NCBI RefSeq assembly: GCF_014205255.1
Contig: NZ_JACHNE010000001.1
Location: 6,448,001-6,512,000 of the forward strand
Reading direction: 5' to 3'
DNA: 64,000 nt
Source of the DNA: Streptomyces caelestis
GTDB lineage: Bacteria; Actinomycetota; Actinomycetes; Streptomycetales; Streptomycetaceae
Positions 1 through 8,133 of the stretch are shown here, in pieces. The position numbers and the translations under genes were made by a program. Numbering within the stretch: position 1 is the first letter of the stretch; every line of letters starts with the position of its first letter. The notes under the pieces are model-generated. The model ran no database searches. It saw nothing but the letters and a program-made list of their open reading frames with translations, and was not told the DNA's origin.

Positions 1-402
1 CGGCTCGCGTCGGCCCAGTCGGGCACGTTCAAGGACGCCCAGGCCAGGCTCTTCGACTACCGCTTCGATGTGAAGACCGGCTTCGAACCACGCTTCACGG
101 ACGCCGACCTGCTGCGCGTGGCGCTCTGCCGGGTCCACGAGGAGCGGGTCGAGCACTTCGTGCTGATGCAGGAGAAGGTCTGGAACCCGGCGATGGCCGG
201 CTCGCCCGGCATGGTGCGCGGGCTGTTCGGTGAGGCCCCCGGGAACGAGTTCTTGGTGCTGTCGATGTGGCGGTCGGCCGCCGAGCACGGCAAGTACCGC
301 ACCGAACGTGTGGAGCGGCTCGGCCTGCGGGCCCAGACGGAGGCGGACGTGGCGGCGCTCACCGGGGACGTCGTGGACATGGAGCCGAGCTGGACGGTCT
401 GA
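1..402 (+). CDS. YdbC-like (DUF4937) protein, 3' part
   Basis: The reading frame is already open at base 1 and runs to TGA at 400-402, so only the C-terminal 133 residues are present and the true start lies left of the window. The fragment reads through FKDAQARLFDYRFDVKTGFEP and ends DVVDMEPSWTV. From memory this resembles the actinobacterial YdbC/DUF4937 family, small ligand-binding-like proteins of unknown function. The internal ATG at 70 is not taken as a start because coding sequence continues upstream without a stop. No enzyme motif or membrane segment is visible. Family assignment is moderate; function is unknown. Confidence 0.7.
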   Translation, partial: RLASAQSGTFKDAQARLFDYRFDVKTGFEPRFTDADLLRVALCRVHEERVEHFVLMQEKVWNPAMAGSPGMVRGLFGEAPGNEFLVLSMWRSAAEHGKYRTERVERLGLRAQTEADVAALTGDVVDMEPSWTV

Positions 403-552
403 CTCCTTGTGGGCTGAACAGGCCCGGACCGATGGCTCCCAGTCGGACAGGTGTGCGACCAGTGTGATCTGTGGTGCAGGATGTGTGTGACCTACATTGT
501 ATGGGCGCGCTACGAGTGCTCGACGGGCCCTCACCCGATCTAGGGTTTTGGC

Positions 553-1212
553 ATGGCACGACCACGGCGCATCGTCCTTGTCCGGCACGGCGAGTCAACG
601 GGCAATGTTGATGACGCCGTGTACGAGCGTGAACCCGACCATGCCCTCGCGCTGACCGAGCGGGGCCGGCGGCAGGCGGAGGCGACCGGCAAGCAGTTGC
701 GCGAGCTGTTCGGCGGCGAGCGCGTCAGCGTGTACGTCTCCCCGTACCGCCGCACCCATGAGACGCTGCGCGCCTTCCGCCTCGACCCCGGGCTCATACG
801 GGTGCGCGAGGAGCCCCGGCTGCGCGAGCAGGACTGGGGAAACTGGCAGGACCGGGACGACGTCCGCCTCCAGAAGGCCTACCGCGACGCGTACGGCCAC
901 TTCTTCTACCGCTTCGCCCAGGGCGAGTCCGGCGCCGACGTCTACGACCGGGTCGGCGGCTTCCTGGAGAGCCTTTTCCGCAGCTTCGAGGACCCCGACC
1001 ATCCGCCGAACGTCCTGATCGTCACCCATGGTCTGGCCATGCGGCTGTTCTGCATGCGGTGGTTCCACTGGACGGTGGCCGAGTTCGAGTCGCTGTCGAA
1101 CCCGGGGAACGGCGAGGTGCGGATGCTCGTTCTGGGAGACGACGGCAAATACACGCTTGACCGGCCGTTCGACCGCTGGCGAGATCCCGAGCCCTACGGG
1201 ATCACCGGATAG
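553..1212 (+). CDS. Histidine phosphatase (phosphoglycerate mutase-like) protein
   Basis: 219 residues. The N-terminus carries the diagnostic RHG motif in LVRHGESTGN (about residues 9-18), whose His is the phospho-accepting residue, and a second catalytic His appears in IVTHGLAMRLF near residue 158. These place it in the histidine phosphatase (branch 1) superfamily; the actual substrate cannot be read from sequence. The length is typical of the family. ATG 553 is preceded by a TAGGG-like ribosome site about 8 bases upstream. It is followed after only 12 bases by an ADP-ribosylglycohydrolase gene on the same strand, so the two are probably co-transcribed. Confidence 0.9.
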   Translation: MARPRRIVLVRHGESTGNVDDAVYEREPDHALALTERGRRQAEATGKQLRELFGGERVSVYVSPYRRTHETLRAFRLDPGLIRVREEPRLREQDWGNWQDRDDVRLQKAYRDAYGHFFYRFAQGESGADVYDRVGGFLESLFRSFEDPDHPPNVLIVTHGLAMRLFCMRWFHWTVAEFESLSNPGNGEVRMLVLGDDGKYTLDRPFDRWRDPEPYGITG

Positions 1213-1224
1213 AGTGGCAGGGCG

Positions 1225-2130
1225 ATGACCGCTGACTCCTCCCCCGACGCGCGCCTGGGCCGCGCCCTGGCCAGCCTGCGCGGACTGTCCGTCGGGGACG
1301 CCCTGGGCTCCCAGTACTTCGTGCCGGTGAACTACCCGCTGCTGAAGCGCCGCGAGGTGCCGTCCGGGCCGTGGCAGTGGACCGACGACACGGAGATGGC
1401 CGGCTCCGTCGTCGCCGTCCTGGTCGCTCACCACCGCATCGACCAGGATGCCCTGGCCCGCTCCTTCGCGGAGCACCACGATGCCGACCGGGGCTACGGT
1501 CCCGCGGTCAACCGCCTGCTGCGGCTCGTCCGGGAGGGCGGTGACTGGCGGGAACTCGCCGCCGCGCTCTTCAACGGACAGGGGTCCTGGGGCAACGGCG
1601 CCGCCATGCGGATCGCCCCGCTGGGTGCCTGGTACGCGGACGACCCGGAGCAGGCGACCCACCAGGCGGAGATCTCGGCCTACACCACCCACCAGCATCG
1701 CGAGGCCGTCGTCGGCACCATGGCCGTGTCCGCGGCCGCCGCGTTCGCCGCCGCCCCCGGCGGGCCGCCCCGTGCCGAGGCCCTCCTCGACGGGGTCATC
1801 GACCTGGTGCCGAAGAGTGCGGTCGGCGCGGGACTGCGCCGGGCCCGGGACATGCTCGACTACGGCGATCCGGCCACGGTCGCGGCGGTGCTGGGGTGCG
1901 GACGGCGGACGACCGCCCACGACACCGTGCCCTTCGCCCTCTGGGCGGCAGCGCGAAGCCTCGGTGACTACCAGCAGGCGTTCTGGACGACCGCCCAGGC
2001 AGGCGGGGACGTCGACACCACCTGCGCCATCGTGGGCGGCGTGATCGCCGCGGGGAAGGCGGGGGCGCCGCCCACCGAGTGGGTGGAGCGGACGGAGCCG
2101 CTGCCGGACTGGGTACCCACGTCGGTCTAG
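1225..2130 (+). CDS. ADP-ribosylglycohydrolase family protein
   Basis: 301 residues, full length for the DraG/ADP-ribosyl-crysH family. Visible family features are the N-terminal LRGLSVGDALGSQYF segment, the metal-binding WTDDTEMAGS motif near residue 52 (two adjacent Asp), and the C-terminal GGDVDTTCAIVGGVIAA motif near residue 260 that supplies further Asp ligands to the two Mg ions. Such enzymes remove ADP-ribose from proteins or small molecules in the cytoplasm; which target is unknown. ATG 1225 sits 12 bases after the histidine phosphatase stop, with GGCAGGGCG upstream acting as ribosome site, suggesting a two-gene operon. Confidence 0.92.
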   Translation: MTADSSPDARLGRALASLRGLSVGDALGSQYFVPVNYPLLKRREVPSGPWQWTDDTEMAGSVVAVLVAHHRIDQDALARSFAEHHDADRGYGPAVNRLLRLVREGGDWRELAAALFNGQGSWGNGAAMRIAPLGAWYADDPEQATHQAEISAYTTHQHREAVVGTMAVSAAAAFAAAPGGPPRAEALLDGVIDLVPKSAVGAGLRRARDMLDYGDPATVAAVLGCGRRTTAHDTVPFALWAAARSLGDYQQAFWTTAQAGGDVDTTCAIVGGVIAAGKAGAPPTEWVERTEPLPDWVPTSV

Positions 2131-2487
2131 CGGTCAGAGCTCTCCCGCGTCGGTTCAGCGATCAGAACCCTCCTGCATCGGTCTCGAGTCCATCCGTCTG
2201 GCGATCAGAACACTCTCCGTGCACACCGGGAACTCTCCGTGGTCGGCTGTCCGTTGTCGTGATATCCGCTGTGTGGGCCATGAAGCCGCACACGCTGGAG
2301 GTACGTGCAGGGAGTACGAAGGGGGTGATCATGGACGGCTTGCTCGCTGTCCTGATCCACTGCTGGGACCGCGTTCGCACGCCGCGTGGGGCATCCGCGG
2401 CCGTTCACGGGTCGGCCCGGCAGCCGCCGACAGGCCTGCTTCCAGCCTGCCGGCGGGCCACCGAAGCCGTCTCGCCATGCCGTTGCG
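2131..2487. other. Gene-poor gap, 357 bp
   Basis: No convincing gene. A small plus-strand frame begins with ATG 2332 behind a GGGGGTG ribosome-like site and runs to 2588, but it has no recognisable family and runs antisense into the MFS remnant at 2488, so it is not called. No clear terminator hairpin was found after the ADP-ribosylglycohydrolase gene. Confidence 0.4.
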
Positions 2488-2653
2488 TCAGCCCAACCTC
2501 GGCCCGGTCGAGCCGGAGAGCGCCTCCAGGTCGCTCTTGCGGACCTGGATCACCAACCATGCGGTGGCCAGGGCGAGGACAGTCATGACCGCGTCCGGGA
2601 TGAAGGCGGCGGAGATGCCCTGGGTCAGCACCCCGTGCCCCCACGGCGCGGGC
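2488..2653 (-). pseudogene. C-terminal fragment of an EmrB/QacA-type MFS transporter
   Basis: The minus strand reads LPAPWGHGVLTQGISAAF, then a hydrophobic segment IPDAVMTVLALATAWLVIQV followed by RKSDLEALSGS, ending at TGA (2490-2488). This is the last transmembrane helix and cytosolic tail of a 14-helix drug:H+ antiporter. Only about 53 residues remain, roughly one tenth of the normal length; no start codon with a ribosome site is present. Homology stops at about 2650, where the adjoining TetR fragment begins on the other strand. The remnant cannot transport anything. Confidence 0.7.
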
Positions 2654-3101
2654 AGCTGATGCGTCGTGGCGGAACTCCGCTTTCTGCGCCGACGCCCTGC
2701 GAGCCGGACTGCCGCAGTTCGACGCCGTGCCGGACGAGGGGAGCGTGCGTGAGGACCTCTTGGCGCTGTGCCGGAGGGTCCGCGACGCGGTGTTCTCCCG
2801 CCCGGGTTTCGCGCTTCGCTCGGTGATTCACGAGTGCGACACGACGCGGGCCGAGCGCTTCCATGCCGTGATCTTCGAGGGCGTCGTGGAGCCTGCCATC
2901 AAGATGCTGCGGGAAGTCGTCGAGTGCGGGATCAAGCGAGGCGAGGTGCGTTCCGACGCCGCGAACGGATACGCCTTCGAAGTCATCCCGGCGATGATGA
3001 TGTACCGCTCCAAGATGTGCGGATGCGAATAGCGGGGCCAGGAAATCGAGGGGGTGATCCACCAGTTGATGATTCCGCTGCTGCGGTCGAGCGGCGCCTG
3101 A
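2652..3101 (+). pseudogene. TetR-family regulator remnant, 5'-truncated with nonsense codon
   Basis: The frame from about 2652 reads SWRNSAFCADALRAGLPQF, which looks like the end of a TetR helix-turn-helix (usually YRRWPNKAAL), and continues through a TetR C-terminal ligand domain. The DNA-binding N-terminus is absent. A TAG at 3030-3032 interrupts the frame after MMMYRSKMCGCE; reading past it in the same frame gives EIEGVIHQLMIPLLRSSGA and a natural TGA at 3099-3101, so the TAG is most simply a TGG-to-TAG mutation. Two independent lesions show the gene is dead. It lies head to head with the MFS remnant. Confidence 0.7.
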
Positions 3102-3183
3102 CAGGGGCTGGCGAGGGCCCTGACGCCGCCGGGACCGACCGGGGTGTCGCGGGCGGATCCGGGCGGCGTAACCTAGGGGCGCC

Positions 3184-3885
3184 ATGCCGTACGAACCGCC
3201 TACTCACACCGTCGAGCGCTCCCTTCGAGCCACGACCGGAGCGAAGATCGTTGCAGGTCTCGACGAGGTGGGGCGCGGCGCGTGGGCCGGTCCCGTCACC
3301 GTCTGCGCGGCGATCACCGGACTGCGCCGGCCGCCCGAGGGCCTCACCGACTCGAAGCTGCTCACCATCAAGCGACGCACCGAACTCGCCGAGGAACTGC
3401 GGAAGTGGGTGACGTCCTACGCCCTGGGGCACGCCTCCCCGGAGGAGATAGACGACCTCGGGATGACGGCCGCACTGCGGCTCGCCGCGGGACGCGCCCT
3501 GGACGCCCTGCCGGTCCGCCCCGACGCGGTCATCCTCGACGGGAAGCACGACTATCTCGGTGCACCCTGGCGGGTCCGCACGGTGATCAAGGGCGACCAG
3601 TCGTGCGTGGCGGTCGCGGCGGCCTCGGTGATCGCCAAGGTGCAGCGCGACAAAATGATGGCCGAACTGGGTCTCGACCATGCAGACTTCGGTTTTGCGG
3701 ACAACGCCGGGTACCCCTCACCCGTGCACAAGACCGCACTGGCGGAGCGGGGCCCCACCCCCTACCACCGGTTGTCGTGGGCGTATCTTGATGCGCTGCC
3801 CCAGTGGCGGCACCTCAAGAAGGTCCGCAGCTGTACGGACGGAAGCGTTCCGGAAATCGGGGGTCAGCTCGGCTTCGATTTCTGA
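3184..3885 (+). CDS. rnhB: Ribonuclease HII
   Basis: 233 residues. The enzyme removes RNA from RNA-DNA hybrids and misincorporated ribonucleotides. The RNase HII signature DEVGRGAWAGPV near residues 28-39 supplies the first two acidic metal ligands (Asp, Glu); the third Asp appears in VILDGKHDYL and a fourth in the DHADFGFADNAGYPSP segment, all in the expected order. Length is normal. ATG 3184 is preceded by AGGGG; a possible -10 element TAACCT (3169-3174) lies just upstream, giving a very short leader. It is followed by a gene of unknown function on the same strand after 68 bases. Confidence 0.96.
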   Translation: MPYEPPTHTVERSLRATTGAKIVAGLDEVGRGAWAGPVTVCAAITGLRRPPEGLTDSKLLTIKRRTELAEELRKWVTSYALGHASPEEIDDLGMTAALRLAAGRALDALPVRPDAVILDGKHDYLGAPWRVRTVIKGDQSCVAVAAASVIAKVQRDKMMAELGLDHADFGFADNAGYPSPVHKTALAERGPTPYHRLSWAYLDALPQWRHLKKVRSCTDGSVPEIGGQLGFDF

Positions 3886-3936
3886 CGGTTTCGTTCGCAC
3901 GCATGCGCCACCCGCCGAAGCGGGCCGTACCAACGT

Positions 3937-3950
3937 TTGATAAATATCAA
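3937..3950. promoter_or_regulatory. 14-bp AT-rich palindrome before 3954
   Basis: TTGATA-AA-TATCAA is a perfect 6-2-6 palindrome that ends three bases before the ATG at 3954. It stands out as A/T-only apart from two G/C pairs in a strongly GC-rich region. It could be an operator, a -10 region for a near-leaderless transcript, or both. No regulator is assigned. Confidence 0.4.
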
Positions 3951-3953
3951 CCC

Positions 3954-4583
3954 ATGCCTCTCATTCCCGAGGAGCCTCAGATTCACGAGAGTGCCCAGGG
4001 TCCCCGCGCCACTCCGGCCAGCGGCCGCACCGCGCCGACCCCTCGCCCCGTACCCGGCCCCCGTCCCGCGGCTCCGTCGCGTCCCGGCCGTCCCGGTCCT
4101 CTCCGGCCGGCGCCGCCGGTGCAGCGCACGCCGCGTGACGCGGCCGCCACGCCCGGTCCGTCGGGTCCCGCAGCCGGTGCCGCCGCTCCGGCCGCCCCGC
4201 AGATCCAGCTGATCCCGGCTTCCGCCGATGGCGCGCTCGACGCCGCCGAGGAAGCCGTGGATTTGCTCCTGGAATCCGGTCGCGCCCCCGGTGACGTCCT
4301 GGTGATCACGACCGGCGAACAGCACCCGTGGGCCGCCCACGAGCTGTCCTTCGGTGAGACCTCCTACTGGGCCCAGCACGACGCCGGTGACGATGTCTTC
4401 TACACGGACGCCACCGTCGCCGGCCGCGCGGCGTCCCGCCCGGTGGTCGTGGTCGCCGTCAACGGCGGTGCCGAGGCCGCAGCCGTGAGCGCCCTGTCCC
4501 TGGCCCACTCCCGGGCCACCGCCCTGCTGATCGTCTGCGGTGATCCGCAGCGGATCAACTCGGTGCTGGGTACGAGCGTCTGA
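3954..4583 (+). CDS. Protein of unknown function with Pro/Ala-rich N-terminus
   Basis: 209 residues. The first 85 residues are a disordered Pro/Ala/Arg-rich stretch; the last 115 form a compact domain with LDAAEEAVDLLLESGRAPGD, VLVITTGEQHPW, RPVVVVAVNGGAEAAAVSAL and SRATALLIVCGDPQRINSVL. That last part is reminiscent of the C-terminal region of UvrD-like helicases (VVVV... SRAxxxLLIVCG), but there is no Walker A or other helicase motif, so any helicase activity is excluded. ATG 3954 (MPLIPEEPQ) is chosen over the longer frame starting at 3804 because that would overlap rnhB by 80 bases. No ribosome site precedes it, only the palindrome. Confidence 0.6.
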   Translation: MPLIPEEPQIHESAQGPRATPASGRTAPTPRPVPGPRPAAPSRPGRPGPLRPAPPVQRTPRDAAATPGPSGPAAGAAAPAAPQIQLIPASADGALDAAEEAVDLLLESGRAPGDVLVITTGEQHPWAAHELSFGETSYWAQHDAGDDVFYTDATVAGRAASRPVVVVAVNGGAEAAAVSALSLAHSRATALLIVCGDPQRINSVLGTSV

Positions 4584-4852
4584 GCCGGCGCCGTGGCGTC
4601 CGGGCGGGCGCTGGGGGCTGACCTCGGGCGCCGCTCCGGCGGCTCCGCACGGTGGGTGGTTCGGCGGGCCCGGAGGGCTGGACCCCGGGGTTGCGTGCGG
4701 TCCTGCCCGGGTGGCCTCAGTGCCGTTCGGGGGGATCGTTCCGACTGCCGGTCGCCGGAAACCTGGTGTGCCGAACGACGGGGCCCGGCCCCGAGTCCGT
4801 GCGGAACAGCCTGCCAGGGACGGTCTGTCCAGGGACTGTATGCCCGGCGGCC

Positions 4853-5467
4853 TCAGCGTGCCGCCGCAGCGCGGCGCAGCACCTCGGAGGCGGCGCCACC
4901 GGTGCGCGACAGCGGCGGCGGTGCCTCCGACGTGGCGAACGGCTCCGGTTCCGAGGCCGAGTGAGGGCGGCGTCCGCCGCGGCCCTCTCCGAGCACCTGC
5001 CAGCCGTCACGGGTCAGCGTGATGTACGCCCCGCAACGCAGCCCGTGCAGGGTGCAGGCGTCACGCAGCCCCCACATCCACGCGCCGTCCTCCTCCGTCC
5101 AACGGGCGTCGCCTTCACGGCAGTAGAGCAGCACGGCGGTACGGACCGGTGTGCGGCGCCGCAGATCGTGCGGGATGATCCGGCGCAACTGCGCCAGCAG
5201 CACGTTGCGGAACATCCAGCCGTCGGCGGGAGCCGGTCGGCGGACGAACGAGGCGCTCGCCCGCAGCCGCTCGTCCGGGTCGAGCACGGCGATGACAGCG
5301 GTCGCCGGCTGCGGGTGGTGCCGGGCGTGCAGTCCGCTGACGACTTCACGGGGGTTGCGGAGCAGCGGGATCCCGGCGGCGGCCCATTCCGCGGGTTCGA
5401 GCAAGCGGTTGGCGGAAGCGGCGGATGTCGACGCCGCTGCCGAGGCCGGAGCGAATCCGAAGGTCAC
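4853..5467 (-). CDS. Protein of unknown function
   Basis: 204 residues starting at GTG 5467, which has a good GGGAGGA ribosome site six bases upstream; a longer frame to 5527 lacks one. The N-terminal Ala/Ser-rich segment is followed by LLEPAEWAAAGIPLLRNPREV, then VIAVLDPDERLRASASF, and CREGDARWTEEDGAW with LHGLRCGAYITLTRDGW. The alternating strand pattern resembles a small alpha/beta fold, and the VLDPDERL strand is faintly like JAB/RadC-type domains, but no metal-binding JAMM motif is present. No membrane segment. Convergent with the gene ending at 4583; the 269-bp gap between them shows no clear feature. Confidence 0.55.
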   Translation of the reverse strand: MTFGFAPASAAASTSAASANRLLEPAEWAAAGIPLLRNPREVVSGLHARHHPQPATAVIAVLDPDERLRASASFVRRPAPADGWMFRNVLLAQLRRIIPHDLRRRTPVRTAVLLYCREGDARWTEEDGAWMWGLRDACTLHGLRCGAYITLTRDGWQVLGEGRGGRRPHSASEPEPFATSEAPPPLSRTGGAASEVLRRAAAAR

Positions 5468-5826
5468 GGTCCTCCCTTCGGCTACGCGCCCACACTGCGG
5501 GCGGGGTCGGATTCTGGGAGCGCGCACCGCAGCGGAGCCCTACCGGGATCGGCGGTCGTACCGTGCGGGAGCGGACCTCAATTCTTCCTGTCGAACTTGA
5601 ATGCGGCAACGAGCAATTGGGGTAGCCGACCGTTATCAGATGATGCGCGGCTAATATCCCCACCCCGTGCGTTGCCATGCCACCCATGGGGCGTTCGAGC
5701 ACGACACGTTCGTACGTCACGGAGGTGCGCGGCGTCCAGAGGTGTGCGCGACCGGGCAGGTGGCGATGCCCGCTCAGGGGGCCGATGCCAGGCCACGATG
5801 CGGCGGCCGTGGCTCTCGACGCGCTG
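5468..5826. other. Intergenic stretch, 359 bp
   Basis: It lies between the recQ-like stop and the start of the 4853-5467 gene on the same strand. The more A/T-rich part at about 5600-5665 is the likely promoter region for the downstream gene, but no convincing -35/-10 pair or hairpin could be picked. Frames across it look like shadow reading frames. Confidence 0.4.
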
Positions 5827-7992
5827 TCAGCCCTGCACGGCCAGCACCAGCGGCAACACCCCCTGCGCACCGGAGCGCCGGAGCATGCGGGCCGCGACCG
5901 CGAGGGTCCAGCCGGTCTCCGTGTAGTCGTCCACGAGGAGGACCGGGCCCTGGGCCTCGGCAAGGACGGACGCGAGGGCGGGCGGCACGGTCAGTGCACC
6001 GTCGAGCGCCTTCAGCCGCTGGGCGCTGTTGCTCCGGGGCCCCGGGTACACGTCGCCCGTGTACTCGACGGCGCCCAGCAGCGGCAGCCGGCCGACCTCC
6101 GCGATGCGCGCTCCCAGGGAGTGGATCAACCGGGGCCGTGTGCGGGAGGCGACGGTGACGACGCCCACCGGGCGGGGCTGCGGGTCCGACGCACCCGGGG
6201 CCCAGCCGCCGGGTCCCCTGGCCCAGTCCGCCAGCACGCCCACCACGGCCTTCGCCACGTCGTCCGGCACGGGCCCGTCCGGGGCCTGGCCCGCCAGCAT
6301 GGGCCGCAGCCGGTTGCCCCAGCCGATGTCCGACAGGCGCCCCAACGCCCGCCCCGGCGCGGCCTGTTCGCCGACCGGGATACGTCCCTTGAGGTCCACT
6401 CCGATCGCCGGCAGCCCGGTCGGCCACATCCGGCGGGGTTCCACCTCGACACCCGCCCGCCCCAGGTCCACGCGCGCGGCGTCGAGTGCCTCCGCGGACG
6501 TGCCGGCGGAGAAGCGCGGCCCCGCGCAGTTGTCGCAGCGACCGCACGGCTTGGCGGCCTCGTCGTCCAGCTGGCGCTGCAGGAACTCCATCCGGCAGTC
6601 GGTCGTCGAGGCGTACTCGCGCATCGCCTGCTGCTCGGCCTTGCGCTGACGCGCCACCCACGCGTACCGCTCGGCGTCGTACGTCCAGGGCTGCCCGGTC
6701 GCGATCCAGCCTCCCTTGACCCGCTTGACCGCACCGTCCACGTCGAGAACCTTGAGCATGGACTCCAGGCGGGAGCGGCGCAGCTCCACCAGGGGCTCCA
6801 GGGCGGGCAGCGACAGGGGCTTCTCCGCGTGCGCGAGGATGTCGAGCGTGCGGCGCACCAGCTCTTCGGAGGGGAAGGCGAGCGACGCGAAGTACTCCCA
6901 GATCGCCTCGTCCTCCTTCCCCGGGAGCAGGAGGACCTCGGCGTGCTCCACACCGCGTCCCGCACGGCCCACCTGTTGGTAGTAGGCGATCGGGGAGGAG
7001 GGCGACCCGAGGTGCACCACGAAGCCCAGATCAGGCTTGTCGAAGCCCATACCGAGCGCCGAGGTGGCGACCAGCGCCTTCACCTTGTTGGCGAGCAGAT
7101 CCTCCTCGGCCTGCTGACGGTCGGCGTTCTCCGTCTTGCCCGTGTACGAGGCGACCGTGTGCCCACGCTGCCGGAGGAAGGCGGTGACCTCCTCGGCGGC
7201 GGCCACGGTGAGCGTGTAGATGATCCCGGAACCCGGCAGTTCGTCGAGATGTTCGGCGAGCCAGGCCATCCGGTGTGCGGCGTCCGACAGCCGTAGCACG
7301 CTCAGGCTCAGGCTGTCCCGGTCCAGCGGGCCCCGCAGCACGAGGGCGTCCGAACTGCCCCCGGTGCCGAGCTGTTCCGCGACGTCGGCCGTCACACGCG
7401 CGTTGGCGGTGGCGGTGGTCGCGAGCACCGGCACACCGGGCGGGAGGTCGGCGAGCATCGTGCGCAGTCGGCGGTAGTCCGGACGGAAGTCGTGGCCCCA
7501 GTCGGAGATGCAGTGCGCCTCGTCCACCACCAGCAGCCCGGTGGCGGCCGAGAGCCGGGGCAGCACCTGGTCCCGGAAGTCCGGGTTGTTGAGCCGCTCA
7601 GGACTCACCAGCAGGACGTCGACCTCACCCGCGGCGATCTCGTCCTGAACGGCCTCCCACTCCTCGCTGTTGGAGGAGTTGATGGTCCGGGCGTGGATGC
7701 CGGCCCGGGCCGCCGCCTCGACCTGGTTCCGCATGAGCGCCAGCAGCGGGGACACGATCACGGTCGGACCGCTGCCCTGCTTGCGCAGCAGCGAGGTCGC
7801 CACGAAGTAGACCGCGGACTTGCCCCAGCCCGTGCGCTGGACGACCAGGGCGCGGCGTCTGTCGGCGACCAGTGCCTCGATGGCCCGCCACTGGTCCTCG
7901 CGCAGCCGGGCCGTTTCCGAGATGTCCCCGACGAGACGGGCGAGGACCGTGTCGGCCGCCGCCCGGAGATCCGCGTTGCTCGTGTGCTCCAT
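5827..7992 (-). CDS. RecQ-type DNA helicase with C-terminal phosphoribosyltransferase-like domain
   Basis: 721 residues. The N-terminal two thirds is a RecQ core: motif 0/I RLREDQWRAIEAL and QRTGWGKSAVYF (Walker A), SPLLALMRNQV, the DEAH box VVDEAHCISDWGHDFRPDY, TATANARV, and the motif V/VI segments FVVHLGSPSS and YYQQVGRAGRG; a zinc site is seen in CRMEFLQ...CGRCDNC. It unwinds DNA 3' to 5' in repair. After about residue 560 the protein has no HRDC domain; instead it ends in PVLLVDDYTETGWTLAVAARML, a PRPP-loop-like motif of phosphoribosyltransferases. ATG 7992 (MEHTSN) is taken, with ATG 8001 three codons upstream as alternative. The gene diverges from the DUF4192 gene at 8134. Confidence 0.9.
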   Translation of the reverse strand: MEHTSNADLRAAADTVLARLVGDISETARLREDQWRAIEALVADRRRALVVQRTGWGKSAVYFVATSLLRKQGSGPTVIVSPLLALMRNQVEAAARAGIHARTINSSNSEEWEAVQDEIAAGEVDVLLVSPERLNNPDFRDQVLPRLSAATGLLVVDEAHCISDWGHDFRPDYRRLRTMLADLPPGVPVLATTATANARVTADVAEQLGTGGSSDALVLRGPLDRDSLSLSVLRLSDAAHRMAWLAEHLDELPGSGIIYTLTVAAAEEVTAFLRQRGHTVASYTGKTENADRQQAEEDLLANKVKALVATSALGMGFDKPDLGFVVHLGSPSSPIAYYQQVGRAGRGVEHAEVLLLPGKEDEAIWEYFASLAFPSEELVRRTLDILAHAEKPLSLPALEPLVELRRSRLESMLKVLDVDGAVKRVKGGWIATGQPWTYDAERYAWVARQRKAEQQAMREYASTTDCRMEFLQRQLDDEAAKPCGRCDNCAGPRFSAGTSAEALDAARVDLGRAGVEVEPRRMWPTGLPAIGVDLKGRIPVGEQAAPGRALGRLSDIGWGNRLRPMLAGQAPDGPVPDDVAKAVVGVLADWARGPGGWAPGASDPQPRPVGVVTVASRTRPRLIHSLGARIAEVGRLPLLGAVEYTGDVYPGPRSNSAQRLKALDGALTVPPALASVLAEAQGPVLLVDDYTETGWTLAVAARMLRRSGAQGVLPLVLAVQG

Positions 7993-8133
7993 GCCCTCCA
8001 TACAACAGGACGGCACTGACAGCGCGAGCGGCGCAGAGGTGATCAGGTTCCTCGCTGCTTCGAGTGACGTGTCCCTGATTGGAGTTATCCACAGGGTCAA
8101 GCGGAGCTTCGGATTCCGCGAGATCGTCTCGGC

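Noticed and set aside
595..1920. 441-residue minus-strand frame
   Set aside because: It spans two well-identified plus-strand genes (histidine phosphatase and ADP-ribosylglycohydrolase) and has the composition of a GC-driven shadow frame.
2332..2588. Small plus-strand ORF with a decent ribosome site
   Set aside because: No family resemblance, runs into and overlaps the MFS remnant; composition not protein-like.
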